Positions 39,012 to 46,959 of a DNA stretch of 64,000 nucleotides are shown here, one piece after another; position 1 is the first letter of the stretch, and the number at the start of each line of letters is the position of its first letter. Source of the stretch: Flectonema sp. DT1601 (taxonomy: Eukaryota; Euglenozoa; Diplonemea; Diplonemida; Diplonemidae). The notes under the pieces were generated by a model that had not been told where the DNA came from, ran no database searches, and was given only the letters and a program-made list of their open reading frames with translations. The stretch is from contig OZ025858.1 in the NCBI GenBank assembly GCA_964019425.1, positions 496,001 through 560,000 on the forward strand, in the 5' to 3' direction. Both the position numbers and the translations under genes were made by a program.

Positions 39012-40970
39012 ATGGTACCTCTTAAAGAAATAATAAATGAATTGTGGATGTTATTATGCACCATAATACAATGGATACCGTCAACAATTATGTGGGTGTT
39101 GGAAGGAGCGGAGAATAGAAATAGAAGAGAATGGAAACAAATGATGAACGGCTCTAAATCATACAAAGAATGGTATCAGTATGCAATGGAGTACAGCAAT
39201 AGCTATGGCTACTACGACTGGAGAAGGACTACCAGTGATAAGTATTTTGATTATTCTGAGATTCATCATCGAACAAAAGGAATTCGAACTCTAATAAAAG
39301 AAATTGAAAAAGCGACATCAGACGGAAAAAGTCAACTAGCTGACGACTACTTTAGTCATTTACAAACTCATCTTCGATTCGATTTAATTAGAGGACCCTG
39401 TCGAATACTTCGACCAGAAGCCTTTAAATATTGCATCGGAACAAAGAAAGCAATCGAAGACTATATTGAGCAAATCCAAAAGTCGTTGGAATTCATCGCA
39501 AATTACAAACCTGTTAACCTCCTTGACAGATACCAGTATCTTTGTGATTGTTTTAAAACTCATGGTCACACTGCTTTATTATTATCTGGTGGTCAATCCC
39601 TTTCATTGTATCATTTGGGAGTGTGTAGATTCTTGCATAATATGCACTTTCTACCAAGAGTGATATGCGGGACTGGTACTGCAGCGATAGTGGCATCGTT
39701 TGTTTGTTGCAACAGAGATGAAGAGTTGAAATTGTTGTTGGATGCGAGTCATGAGAAATTAAACTTTTCACCATTCACAAACAAACAACAACAAGGAGGG
39801 TTTATTGCTAGATGTGCGAGAAGACTACGAAGACTATGCGACCAGGGAACACTAATGGACATCAACGTCGTAGCGGAATTCGTTGAACAACATCTCGGAG
39901 ATATCACTTTTGCTGAAGCATACGAAAAGACTGGAAGGGTTCTAAACATCGTGATTTGTAATTTAAATGAATGTAAAACTATCCTACCTCACACTGACTA
40001 CACTATCCCGCAACCTTTAATTGGTTCCGGAGAGACCAGATGGGTAGCAAACTATTTGACTGCACCTGACGTCCTAATTAGAACAGCAGCTGTTGCTGCA
40101 GTCTCTCAAGGAATCTTAGCATCCATGTTATGGAAAGGTTATTGTTTAAAGAGAAAGAATCCAGCAACTGGTGAAGTAGAAGTATTCTCACCATGTGCGT
40201 ACGTCAGTACTAAAGAAACAGCTGAGGCATTAGCAATTCAACGACTAAGCGAACAGTTTAATGTTACTTGTATCATGAGAGCGAAGACAAAACTTAGATT
40301 GTGGAGGAGGAAAGGAGCTTGTGCTGCTTCTGTATTAGCAACCCCTCACAAGTCTTGGTTAAGAACACATACTGAGAGAGCAGTTCATGAATGTGTTAAC
40401 GAAGTGTTGTACAGAACTCATAAATTATTGAAATGGATGAGAAGAGTTCCTGTTTTAGGAGCCACTTCAAAGAGGCTTCTCTCTCTGGACATCTTCTTAA
40501 AAGATGTCGACGTCGATATTGAGTTGAGTTCTTACGAAGGATTCACTCTAAGAATGCTTGAACATCCAAGTACAGAATTAGTATCACAAGGACTTCATGA
40601 AGGTGAGAGGTCAATCTGGCCTCGACTATCAAATATTCAACTTCACTTAGCCATTGAGGATACTTTTAATTCAGTTCTTACTCGACTTTATACGAATATC
40701 AATTCTGAGAATAGTTGTCAACACTCTGCTATTGGTCCTGTTGTTATTATTCCAGACTTTCCATTTCCTCAAACGTTTAGAACAGGAAGAAATGAACGAC
40801 ATCCAACTCTCTCTTTGATTCCATTCCCGACAGCAGAAGAGTCTCAAGACGTGTTGTCAGATGGAGGGTCATCTGTTGAGAGTCGCTACCTCGAATACGG
40901 AGCTGGTTTCGGAAGTATGATTATGAGACACGTTAGTAGAAGAAGAGGATCAGGTGCAGCTGAGAACTGA
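39012..40970 (+). CDS. Patatin-like triacylglycerol lipase family, SDP1/TGL3-5 type, probably catalytically dead (652 aa)
   Basis: The N-terminal membrane-associated region, the patatin core (HTALLLSGGQSLSLYHLGVC ... LPRVICGTG) and the C-terminal block with EHPSTELVSQGLHEG follow plant SDP1 and yeast Tgl3/4/5, which hydrolyse triacylglycerol at lipid droplets. The catalytic dyad, however, is missing. Where the family has GxSxG, this protein has G-T-G-T-A (residues 220-224), with Gly222 at the nucleophilic serine. Where it has D-G-S/A-x-x-x-D-L-P, this protein has VSTKETAEAL, with Ser399 at the aspartate. The oxyanion loop GGGxxG is also altered (GGQSLS, from 196). The reading frame is long and intact and the flanking motifs are conserved, so it looks like a maintained pseudoenzyme rather than a decaying gene. 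The start is the first ATG after a strong acceptor-like AG. Confidence 0.82.
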   Translation: MVPLKEIINELWMLLCTIIQWIPSTIMWVLEGAENRNRREWKQMMNGSKSYKEWYQYAMEYSNSYGYYDWRRTTSDKYFDYSEIHHRTKGIRTLIKEIEKATSDGKSQLADDYFSHLQTHLRFDLIRGPCRILRPEAFKYCIGTKKAIEDYIEQIQKSLEFIANYKPVNLLDRYQYLCDCFKTHGHTALLLSGGQSLSLYHLGVCRFLHNMHFLPRVICGTGTAAIVASFVCCNRDEELKLLLDASHEKLNFSPFTNKQQQGGFIARCARRLRRLCDQGTLMDINVVAEFVEQHLGDITFAEAYEKTGRVLNIVICNLNECKTILPHTDYTIPQPLIGSGETRWVANYLTAPDVLIRTAAVAAVSQGILASMLWKGYCLKRKNPATGEVEVFSPCAYVSTKETAEALAIQRLSEQFNVTCIMRAKTKLRLWRRKGACAASVLATPHKSWLRTHTERAVHECVNEVLYRTHKLLKWMRRVPVLGATSKRLLSLDIFLKDVDVDIELSSYEGFTLRMLEHPSTELVSQGLHEGERSIWPRLSNIQLHLAIEDTFNSVLTRLYTNINSENSCQHSAIGPVVIIPDFPFPQTFRTGRNERHPTLSLIPFPTAEESQDVLSDGGSSVESRYLEYGAGFGSMIMRHVSRRRGSGAAEN

Positions 40971-41595
40971 TATTAATGACTAGCCTCTTTGAGTTTGAAA
41001 TTTTTTTTTTTTTTTTTTTTTTTTTCCCGTTCATTGTTAACTGTATTTTTACATCGTCAAACTATCATCTCTCCCCTCGTCTCTTTTATTGTTTTATAAC
41101 GGACCAAGTTGAATACTACTTGGGAATATCGGATCTGGTTTTTTTTTTTTTTTTTTTTTTTGTACCAACCCAACCAACAGTTTGATTAGATAGAATTTCT
41201 GCAAACAAAAACAGAATTCACTTTTTTTTTTTTTTTTTTTTTTTTTTGTGTCTCCTACAAAAAGTTCTGTTTCTCTGTTAGTGGATTATGTTGTCAGTTA
41301 CTTAACTGATTGCGTGTGGTGTAGCAATCTTATTGTTTTTTTATTTTTTTTTTTTTTTTTTTGATTCTGCTCAGTTGTTTTGGACCGGCTCGCAAAATCC
41401 ACGTGGACCCTGACGTCCATCTGCACCAAAAAAAAAATTGTTTTTATTTTCAGTTATTCAGAGATGTCTGTCTCTAAATAACTTTTGATAGTATTCACCA
41501 ATTCGGATCTTTTAATAAGAAATACCACCTCTGGTAGCGTTGATTTATTATTATTATTATAATGTTAAATAACCTAATTTACTAGGGGATACAAC
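40971..41595. other. Spacer, no supported gene
   Basis: Contains four T runs of about 20 or more and AT-rich sequence. At the end an ACTAG acceptor-like AG (41584-41585) precedes the next start by 10 bases. Confidence 0.55.
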
Positions 41596-42666
41596 ATGAG
41601 AAGAAATGGGTGGGGTTGGGCGGATGAGCATTCGATTTCACACGGGGAGGAAGTAATCGCCTCGTCAAGAGCTCGCGAGATTTTCGAAAATTATATTCAG
41701 CAGAAAATGGAAATTCAACACCTAACTCAGCAGTATAATTATCTGATAGCTGAGAATAATAATCTTCACACTCACATGAAGGGTAGGAGGAATAAAAGTG
41801 ATCATGAAAAGAGACAGTTGGAACAACAATTAAAAAAACTCCAAAGGCATATCGAAGGCGGAGGACCAGCAGCAAAGAATTGGAACTCTTCACGAGAAGC
41901 AACAGAAGCAGAGAATGCAATGCTTCGAGGGAGGTGTCACGAACTGATGGAAGAGTTAACGGCATTGGGAGCTTCACATCAAAACAATTCTCCTCACGGA
42001 AGTCAAAATGAAAGAGAGAGGAATGTCTCTCCTTCGAGAACACAAACTTCAGATGCGAATCTTGGACACGACATGTCCTCTCTTCAAAATACAATCGCTG
42101 CAGCTGAGTCAGAACTTGCCGGCACTCGCGAGCAACTCCGCACCGTCTGCGGCGACGTTCTTAACAGCAGATCGATGAACAGAGCTCTCGGTACCCAACT
42201 ATACGATCTCAAACAGAAATTACAACGTTCTGAGGAATCACAACACGCTAACACTGCTCACTACACTTCTCTTTTGGATGAAATAAACGCTGAAATGAGT
42301 CGCAACCGTATGAAGAGCGACATGGAGGTGGCGAAAGCTCAAAATGGATCCATGAGAGACTTGGCAATCTTGGGAACGAAAACAGACTCCTTACTATCTC
42401 AGATGAGTAGAGACCTTCAGGGTGCTCGAAATGAAATCGCCTCTCTGAAATCCCGCAGACAGATATTAACTCCGTCTAAGGTAGTCCACAATGACCAGGA
42501 AGAGAATGAGAGAAAACAATTTAATAATGTGAACTACCGAGATCAGAGTAGGGTGTCTGGATACTCTCGATCACCAACTCCTAAAGCACATGATGAGTCA
42601 GTTCTTATTAACGGAAGACAATCCCTTCCTTCTGGGAGGTCAGTCTCAAGAAGGACATACTTGTAG
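41596..42666 (+). CDS. Coiled-coil protein, family unknown (356 aa)
   Basis: The product is rich in Glu, Gln, Arg, Asn and Leu with heptad-like spacing at about residues 25-85, 95-120, 155-215 and 225-290, so most of it should form coiled coil. It starts with an unusual MRRNGWGWADEHS and ends in a Ser/Arg-rich tail (SGRSVSRRTYL). There is no signal peptide or membrane span. A cytoskeletal or flagellar structural role is common for such proteins in flagellates but cannot be shown from sequence. Protein-like composition and codon use argue for a real gene. Confidence 0.75.
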   Translation: MRRNGWGWADEHSISHGEEVIASSRAREIFENYIQQKMEIQHLTQQYNYLIAENNNLHTHMKGRRNKSDHEKRQLEQQLKKLQRHIEGGGPAAKNWNSSREATEAENAMLRGRCHELMEELTALGASHQNNSPHGSQNERERNVSPSRTQTSDANLGHDMSSLQNTIAAAESELAGTREQLRTVCGDVLNSRSMNRALGTQLYDLKQKLQRSEESQHANTAHYTSLLDEINAEMSRNRMKSDMEVAKAQNGSMRDLAILGTKTDSLLSQMSRDLQGARNEIASLKSRRQILTPSKVVHNDQEENERKQFNNVNYRDQSRVSGYSRSPTPKAHDESVLINGRQSLPSGRSVSRRTYL

Positions 42667-43058
42667 GAAAGTAACTTAGAATGATGTTTTATTGTTCTCC
42701 TCGTTGACAACAGACTCGCTGATGTCAATCCAATTTATTTCGTCCCTTCTTCTCCTTTTTTTTTTTTTTTTTTTTTCATCCGTTAGATAAACGCGATAAC
42801 AATTATTTCTATTTCGACCTTTTGTACCTGTATCGTTATTATTACTTTTTATTTATTCGTTTTCGAAAATTTTCGTACTGAGAACTAATTTGCTTAAGTT
42901 TTTTTCATTTTTCTCTTAGGTTTTTTGGATGGTCGAAAAACCGACCCCCCTATATGGAAGATTCATAGAGAAATACTATTTTATAGGGAATCGAACCGCT
43001 GCCTTATCAATTCATGATTTCATTATTTTTGTTAATAGGTTTTGTTTAATTAGCAGGG
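42667..43058. other. Spacer with two adjacent hairpins
   Basis: After T-rich sequence there is an acceptor-like CTCTTAG at about 42913-42919. Right behind it follow two possible stems: GGTCG-AAAAA-CCGACC near 42930-42946 and CCCTATA...TATAGGG spanning about 42948-42990. On the minus strand GGTTCGATTCC near 42987-42997 resembles a pol III B box, but no tRNA can be folded around it. Confidence 0.45.
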
Positions 43059-43375
43059 ATGGCGGCGTATTTGTCCATCAGTAAATTGGTTTTTATGAGA
43101 ATTGGATTGCAGATGTTGTTTTTGGTTTTCACAATCGCTGTTGTAGTAAACGCAAGACAAGAGAGGAGCTTGCTATCGGAAATAGGACAGGAGGTGAGAA
43201 AATTTATAACTTCATGGGAGGTGTGGTTTTGTAAGAAATAATTCAAGAAAAAAAAATAAAAAATCAGTTTGCATGGTTTTCGTATTCGGTTATTTTATTC
43301 TTTTAAATTGGAATTTTTTTTTTTTTTCTTTTTTTTTTATTTCAGCCGCAGTTACCTGGCGACTTTTCTAAATAA
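43059..43375 (+). CDS. Possible very small membrane or secreted protein
   Basis: An ATG directly behind an AGCAG acceptor-like site opens a frame of 60 codons (to 43241) with one strongly hydrophobic stretch (MLFLVFTIAVVV, residues 19-30) that could be a signal anchor. A spliced reading also works: a GTGAGA donor at 43194 and a TTTCAG acceptor ending at 43345 after a long T tract would join in phase 0 and end at 43375, giving about 54 residues with a short QLPGDFSK tail. I cannot choose between the two. No family is recognised and the gene could be spurious. Confidence 0.38.
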
Positions 43376-43509
43376 AGGGGAAAAAAAAAAAAAAAAAAAA
43401 AAAAAAACCCGATTCTAATTATGTTTATATAATAAAAAAATAATTATAAAATAATATAACCTACTCATTCATTAGTATCACACAGATGTTGCTTTGAGAG
43501 AAGAGTAAG

Positions 43510-44892
43510 ATGGGCAAAAGACAGCAGACATGGATGAAAACACTAATTAAAATATTAGTGGCAGGTGGAGTATTATATATCTGTTTTGAAAATGTTTATA
43601 AAAAGGAAAGGAAGGTAACGAAAGCTGAAATTCCGACAGAAATCGAACAGGAAGCGGATCAGCTTTGGGTCCGCGAGTTGGATATCATTCCTTCTGCGGT
43701 TCCAACTGCCGTTCCAACTGAGGCTCCGCCAACCGATGCACCGCCAACAAATGTGCCGACTGCTGTGCCAACTGACGCACCGCCAACCAACGTGCCGACT
43801 GCTGTGCCGACCGACGCGCCGCCAACCGACGCGCCGCCAACCGACGCGCCGCCAACCGACGCGCCGCCAACCAACGTGCCGACAGCTGTGCCGACCGACA
43901 CGCCGCCAAACAAAGAAGTGTCGGCTGACGCATCAAAATATGAACCCGTAAGCTTTGATAAGTTACCTAACCTTTGTCAAGCTTGGCTACAAACTGACGT
44001 CAGAGACGCCAGCAATAAAAGATCAAAAATACCTCTCAAATGCTCTCGGTCTGGCTCTGCTACAGAAGCTGATGAGAAGCTGACCTTTCAGAAGATCTCA
44101 ACTTTAGCAAAAGAAAACTTATTAAAAGGATTGTACTTTAACAGGGAAATGAATTGTGTTATCTGCTCTTCGACGAGGTTAGAAATTCCGTTGTTGAGTT
44201 CTGTTGGATCCATTAAAGATGTTTATAACTTTTTAACCAATAAGACACTTCGAGTACTCGTCGCCACCAATCCGTACAATAGAATCTCTAATCAGTATTT
44301 ACAAGCCGATCTCGATAATGCTGTTAGTGACTTTTTATCATCTGATAAGGGTTCGCATCTACCCGGGTCTGAATCGAAATTGTGTCACACAAATATGATT
44401 AAATATGATTTTATAGGAAAGAGTGAAACGTGTGGAGATAAAAACAAATTACGACTGCTCAGTGGAATTGATGTACCGACTAACGACTGGTCGGTTGGAG
44501 TACTCGCTCCCGGGGATGTTAATTTTGTTACGAAACGCTATTCAGATGATGTTGACAATTTTGGATTTTCTCCTCATCAAACACGTTCTGAATACCACAG
44601 ATGGAAGCTGCTACCAGGACGAAGCTTCAAGGGAACTTTTTCAAAAGAACCAGATTGGAAAACCGTTCTGGGAACGGATGATTTTGCAAGCTGTCACCAA
44701 CGCTGCAACAATTCAGATATATGTGCTGCTGTCAGTTGGAAGGGAGGCGGCTCACCAGAGGAATTCGGATACAGAAAGTGTTTTTTATTTAATAATATTC
44801 CCTCAGCTGACGGTATTTACAATTCTGAGTTCGACTCTGCTGTGAAACTATCAAAACTAACACCAGATGATACATTTACTGCTGAAGGGTAA
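43510..44892 (+). CDS. Type II membrane sulfotransferase-like protein with PAN domain (460 aa)
   Basis: A short basic end and a hydrophobic helix at about residues 11-26 (LIKILVAGGVLYICF) form a signal anchor, followed by a stem of PTDAPP/PTNVPTAVP repeats (about 60-138) likely O-glycosylated. The luminal part resembles carbohydrate sulfotransferases of the sulfotransferase-2 group: LRVLVATNPYNRISNQYL at the place of the 3'-phosphate-binding RNPFERLxSAY motif, and YDFIGKSET near residues 299-307, a strong family marker. The 5'-phosphosulfate loop (PKxGST in active enzymes) is not clear in NCVICSSTRLEIPLLSSVGS, so activity is uncertain. The C-terminus (about 385-450) has the Cys pattern of a PAN/apple domain (CHQRCNNSDICAAVSW ... 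CFLFN). Golgi location and glycan sulfation are inferred. Confidence 0.68.
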   Translation: MGKRQQTWMKTLIKILVAGGVLYICFENVYKKERKVTKAEIPTEIEQEADQLWVRELDIIPSAVPTAVPTEAPPTDAPPTNVPTAVPTDAPPTNVPTAVPTDAPPTDAPPTDAPPTDAPPTNVPTAVPTDTPPNKEVSADASKYEPVSFDKLPNLCQAWLQTDVRDASNKRSKIPLKCSRSGSATEADEKLTFQKISTLAKENLLKGLYFNREMNCVICSSTRLEIPLLSSVGSIKDVYNFLTNKTLRVLVATNPYNRISNQYLQADLDNAVSDFLSSDKGSHLPGSESKLCHTNMIKYDFIGKSETCGDKNKLRLLSGIDVPTNDWSVGVLAPGDVNFVTKRYSDDVDNFGFSPHQTRSEYHRWKLLPGRSFKGTFSKEPDWKTVLGTDDFASCHQRCNNSDICAAVSWKGGGSPEEFGYRKCFLFNNIPSADGIYNSEFDSAVKLSKLTPDDTFTAEG

Positions 44893-44990
44893 CAAACTAG
44901 TCGATTGAAGTCTTGTTTTCTTTTATGAATAAAGTTATCTATTCTACTACTTGAGAATGAATGATAACATTCTGATTGTTGCTTTGTATC

Positions 44991-45016
44991 CCTCACCTCA
45001 CCTCACCTCACCTCAC
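44991..45016 (+). repeat. (CCTCA)n microsatellite
   Basis: Five tandem CCTCA units in the spacer between the sulfotransferase-like and sulfite reductase genes. Pyrimidine-rich on the coding strand; it could strengthen trans-splicing of the next gene, whose acceptor lies at 45100. Confidence 0.8.
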
Positions 45017-45084
45017 AGAGTACATTCCAGTATTGGAATTCGGTGTCTAGTTTTCAAGTTATTTTTTTTTATTTATTCTAATTT

Positions 45085-45100
45085 ATTTATCTCCAATCAG
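45085..45100 (+). promoter_or_regulatory. Probable spliced-leader acceptor of sulfite reductase
   Basis: ATTTATCTCCAATCAG ends in AG at 45099-45100, 11 bases before the ATG at 45112, after a T-rich tract. Confidence 0.55.
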
Positions 45101-45111
45101 AACTACTTGTG

Positions 45112-46959
45112 ATGGCAGCGATACCAGCATTAGGAAAGCAGGAGTCAGCAGGAGGACTGTCACGTGCTGTTGGAGCAGCGATCGGATCAGCTGCTGCCAC
45201 AGCAAGAGCCGGAAAGCCTTCAAGAAATGAAAAGCTTAAGGGAGATTCACAATTCTTGAGAGGAACGTTGAAAGAAGAACTCAGTGACTTGAGTAAGAGT
45301 GGTTTTGGTAAGACTTCGGGTGATTTGTTGAAATTCCACGGAATATACCAAGAACAGAACAGAGACTCTGATCCAAAGTCTGCTGCTAACCCAGCAATCT
45401 TTATGTTGAGAGGAAGAATCTCAGGAGGTAGAATGACACCTGAGCAGTACCTCATGTACGACAACTTAGCCACAAAGTACGGTCACGGATCTATTCGTCT
45501 CACAACTAGACAGACTGTTCAATTTCACTGGTTGGAAAAGGGAGACTTGAAGGCTGTCTTTAAGGGTCTTAATGATGTCTTATCTGAGTCTAAGGGTGCT
45601 TGTGGTGATATTGTTCGTAACGTTACTTGTGTTCCAAATGTATTTGACGATCCTTTCTTGAAGAAGGTTGAAGGCTCAGCTAAAGTGATATCCGACCATT
45701 TCAGATCCCACGCTAACGCTTATGATGAGATCTGGCTTGATGGTCAACAAGTTAACGCTGATGAAGAAAGAGAACCTATTTATGGAGATAAGTACTTACC
45801 AAGAAAGTTTAAGATCGCTCTCACTGAGGAGGGAAACAACTCTGTTGATCTGTTCTCTAACGATCTTGGACTTGCTGCTACCAGATCTGGGAATGAAATA
45901 ACTGGTTACCACATTTACGTAGGAGGTGGTCACGGTAGATCTCACAACGCTCCAGAGACCTGGGCAGGACATGCTCGTCATCTCGGTTGGATCGAATCAG
46001 GTAAAATGTTAGACATCGCTGAGTCAGTCGTAAAGGTACAGCGTGACTCAGGTGATCGCAGTAACAGAAAACACGCTCGTTTGAAATACACCATCGATGA
46101 CAATGGACTCGACTGGTTTCGTGATCAAGTTGAGAAGTATTCAGGTCACCGTCTTGAACCACCTGGTACCAGACCTATTAAGGAATGGAAAGTACCATCT
46201 TACAATGGATGGTTTAAGTCACCAGATGGAAGCTGGTCTCTTGGAGTCCATTGCATGAGTGGTCGTATTATTGATCAACAAGGTTCATTCTTAAAGTCTG
46301 CTATCTCTCAGGCTGTTGACAAGTACAAGCTCAGCGTTGAACTTCTTCCAGACCAGGACATTATGTTAAAGGGAATCCCAGAAGACGCCAAGGACGGAGT
46401 TACAAGCATCTTCTCAAAGAACAGAATTGATCTGAAGCCGCCTCCAAAGGTATTCGAGCGCGCCATCGCATGTGTTGCGTTCCCAACCTGTTCTCTTGCT
46501 ATCGCTGAGTCAGAGAGATACCTCCCTCAGCTTCTCCCAAGACTGAATGTACTTTTAAAGAAACACGGATTCAAAGATGAAGCTCCAGTCTTTCGTATCA
46601 CTGGTTGCCCTAATGGATGTGGTCGCCCATACACTGCAGAGCTAGCTCTCGTTGGTCAGGAACCAGCAAAGGATACTACTGGAGGGTCTTACCAAGTGTA
46701 TGTTGGTGGTGCATCCAACGGATCAAGACTCGCGGAGCTTCTCGTTGAGAAGTGGCCTGCTTCAAAGATGAGCCCACTTATGGACCAACTCTTTAAGGTC
46801 TGGAAGGACAACAGAATCGAAAAGGAATCGTTCGGAGACTTCACTCATCGTATCCCAAGAGCTCAACTGAATGACATGCTCACAGTTGTTCCTCAAAACA
46901 TGCGTCTTGACGCAATCAGCAAGCGATGTGGTGTTACTCCTGGAACTGAACGTGATTAA
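45112..46959 (+). CDS. Ferredoxin-type sulfite reductase, hemoprotein (615 aa)
   Basis: The two-fold repeated nitrite/sulfite reductase architecture is clear: HGIYQEQNRD and FMLRGRISGG, then RLTTRQTVQFHW and RNVTCVPN in the first half, and NGWFKSPDGSWSLGVHCMSG in the second. The siroheme-4Fe4S cysteines are all present: Cys454 and Cys460 (C-x5-C) and Cys499 and Cys503 (C-x3-C). It would reduce sulfite to sulfide with six electrons from ferredoxin. Distinguishing it from ferredoxin nitrite reductase relies on overall resemblance to the sulfite enzymes and is not final. The N-terminus (MAAIPALGKQ ... GAAIGSAAATARAGK) is Ala/Ser/Arg-rich and could be an organelle transit peptide. Codons are biased as in eEF2, suggesting high expression. 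The enzyme is unusual for heterotrophic euglenozoans and may have come from an alga or bacterium. Confidence 0.9.
   Translation: MAAIPALGKQESAGGLSRAVGAAIGSAAATARAGKPSRNEKLKGDSQFLRGTLKEELSDLSKSGFGKTSGDLLKFHGIYQEQNRDSDPKSAANPAIFMLRGRISGGRMTPEQYLMYDNLATKYGHGSIRLTTRQTVQFHWLEKGDLKAVFKGLNDVLSESKGACGDIVRNVTCVPNVFDDPFLKKVEGSAKVISDHFRSHANAYDEIWLDGQQVNADEEREPIYGDKYLPRKFKIALTEEGNNSVDLFSNDLGLAATRSGNEITGYHIYVGGGHGRSHNAPETWAGHARHLGWIESGKMLDIAESVVKVQRDSGDRSNRKHARLKYTIDDNGLDWFRDQVEKYSGHRLEPPGTRPIKEWKVPSYNGWFKSPDGSWSLGVHCMSGRIIDQQGSFLKSAISQAVDKYKLSVELLPDQDIMLKGIPEDAKDGVTSIFSKNRIDLKPPPKVFERAIACVAFPTCSLAIAESERYLPQLLPRLNVLLKKHGFKDEAPVFRITGCPNGCGRPYTAELALVGQEPAKDTTGGSYQVYVGGASNGSRLAELLVEKWPASKMSPLMDQLFKVWKDNRIEKESFGDFTHRIPRAQLNDMLTVVPQNMRLDAISKRCGVTPGTERD

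Noticed and set aside
42945-43005. Possible tRNA on the minus strand around GGTTCGATTCC
   Set aside because: The B-box-like bases are present, but no acceptor, D or anticodon stems can be formed around them.
43659-43936. Open frames on the minus strand opposite the PTDAPP stem
   Set aside because: They are by-products of the repetitive proline/threonine-coding DNA.
43510-46959. Functional sulfur operon of sulfotransferase-like and sulfite reductase genes
   Set aside because: In polycistronic euglenozoan arrays neighbours are usually unrelated; adjacency alone does not support a joint role.
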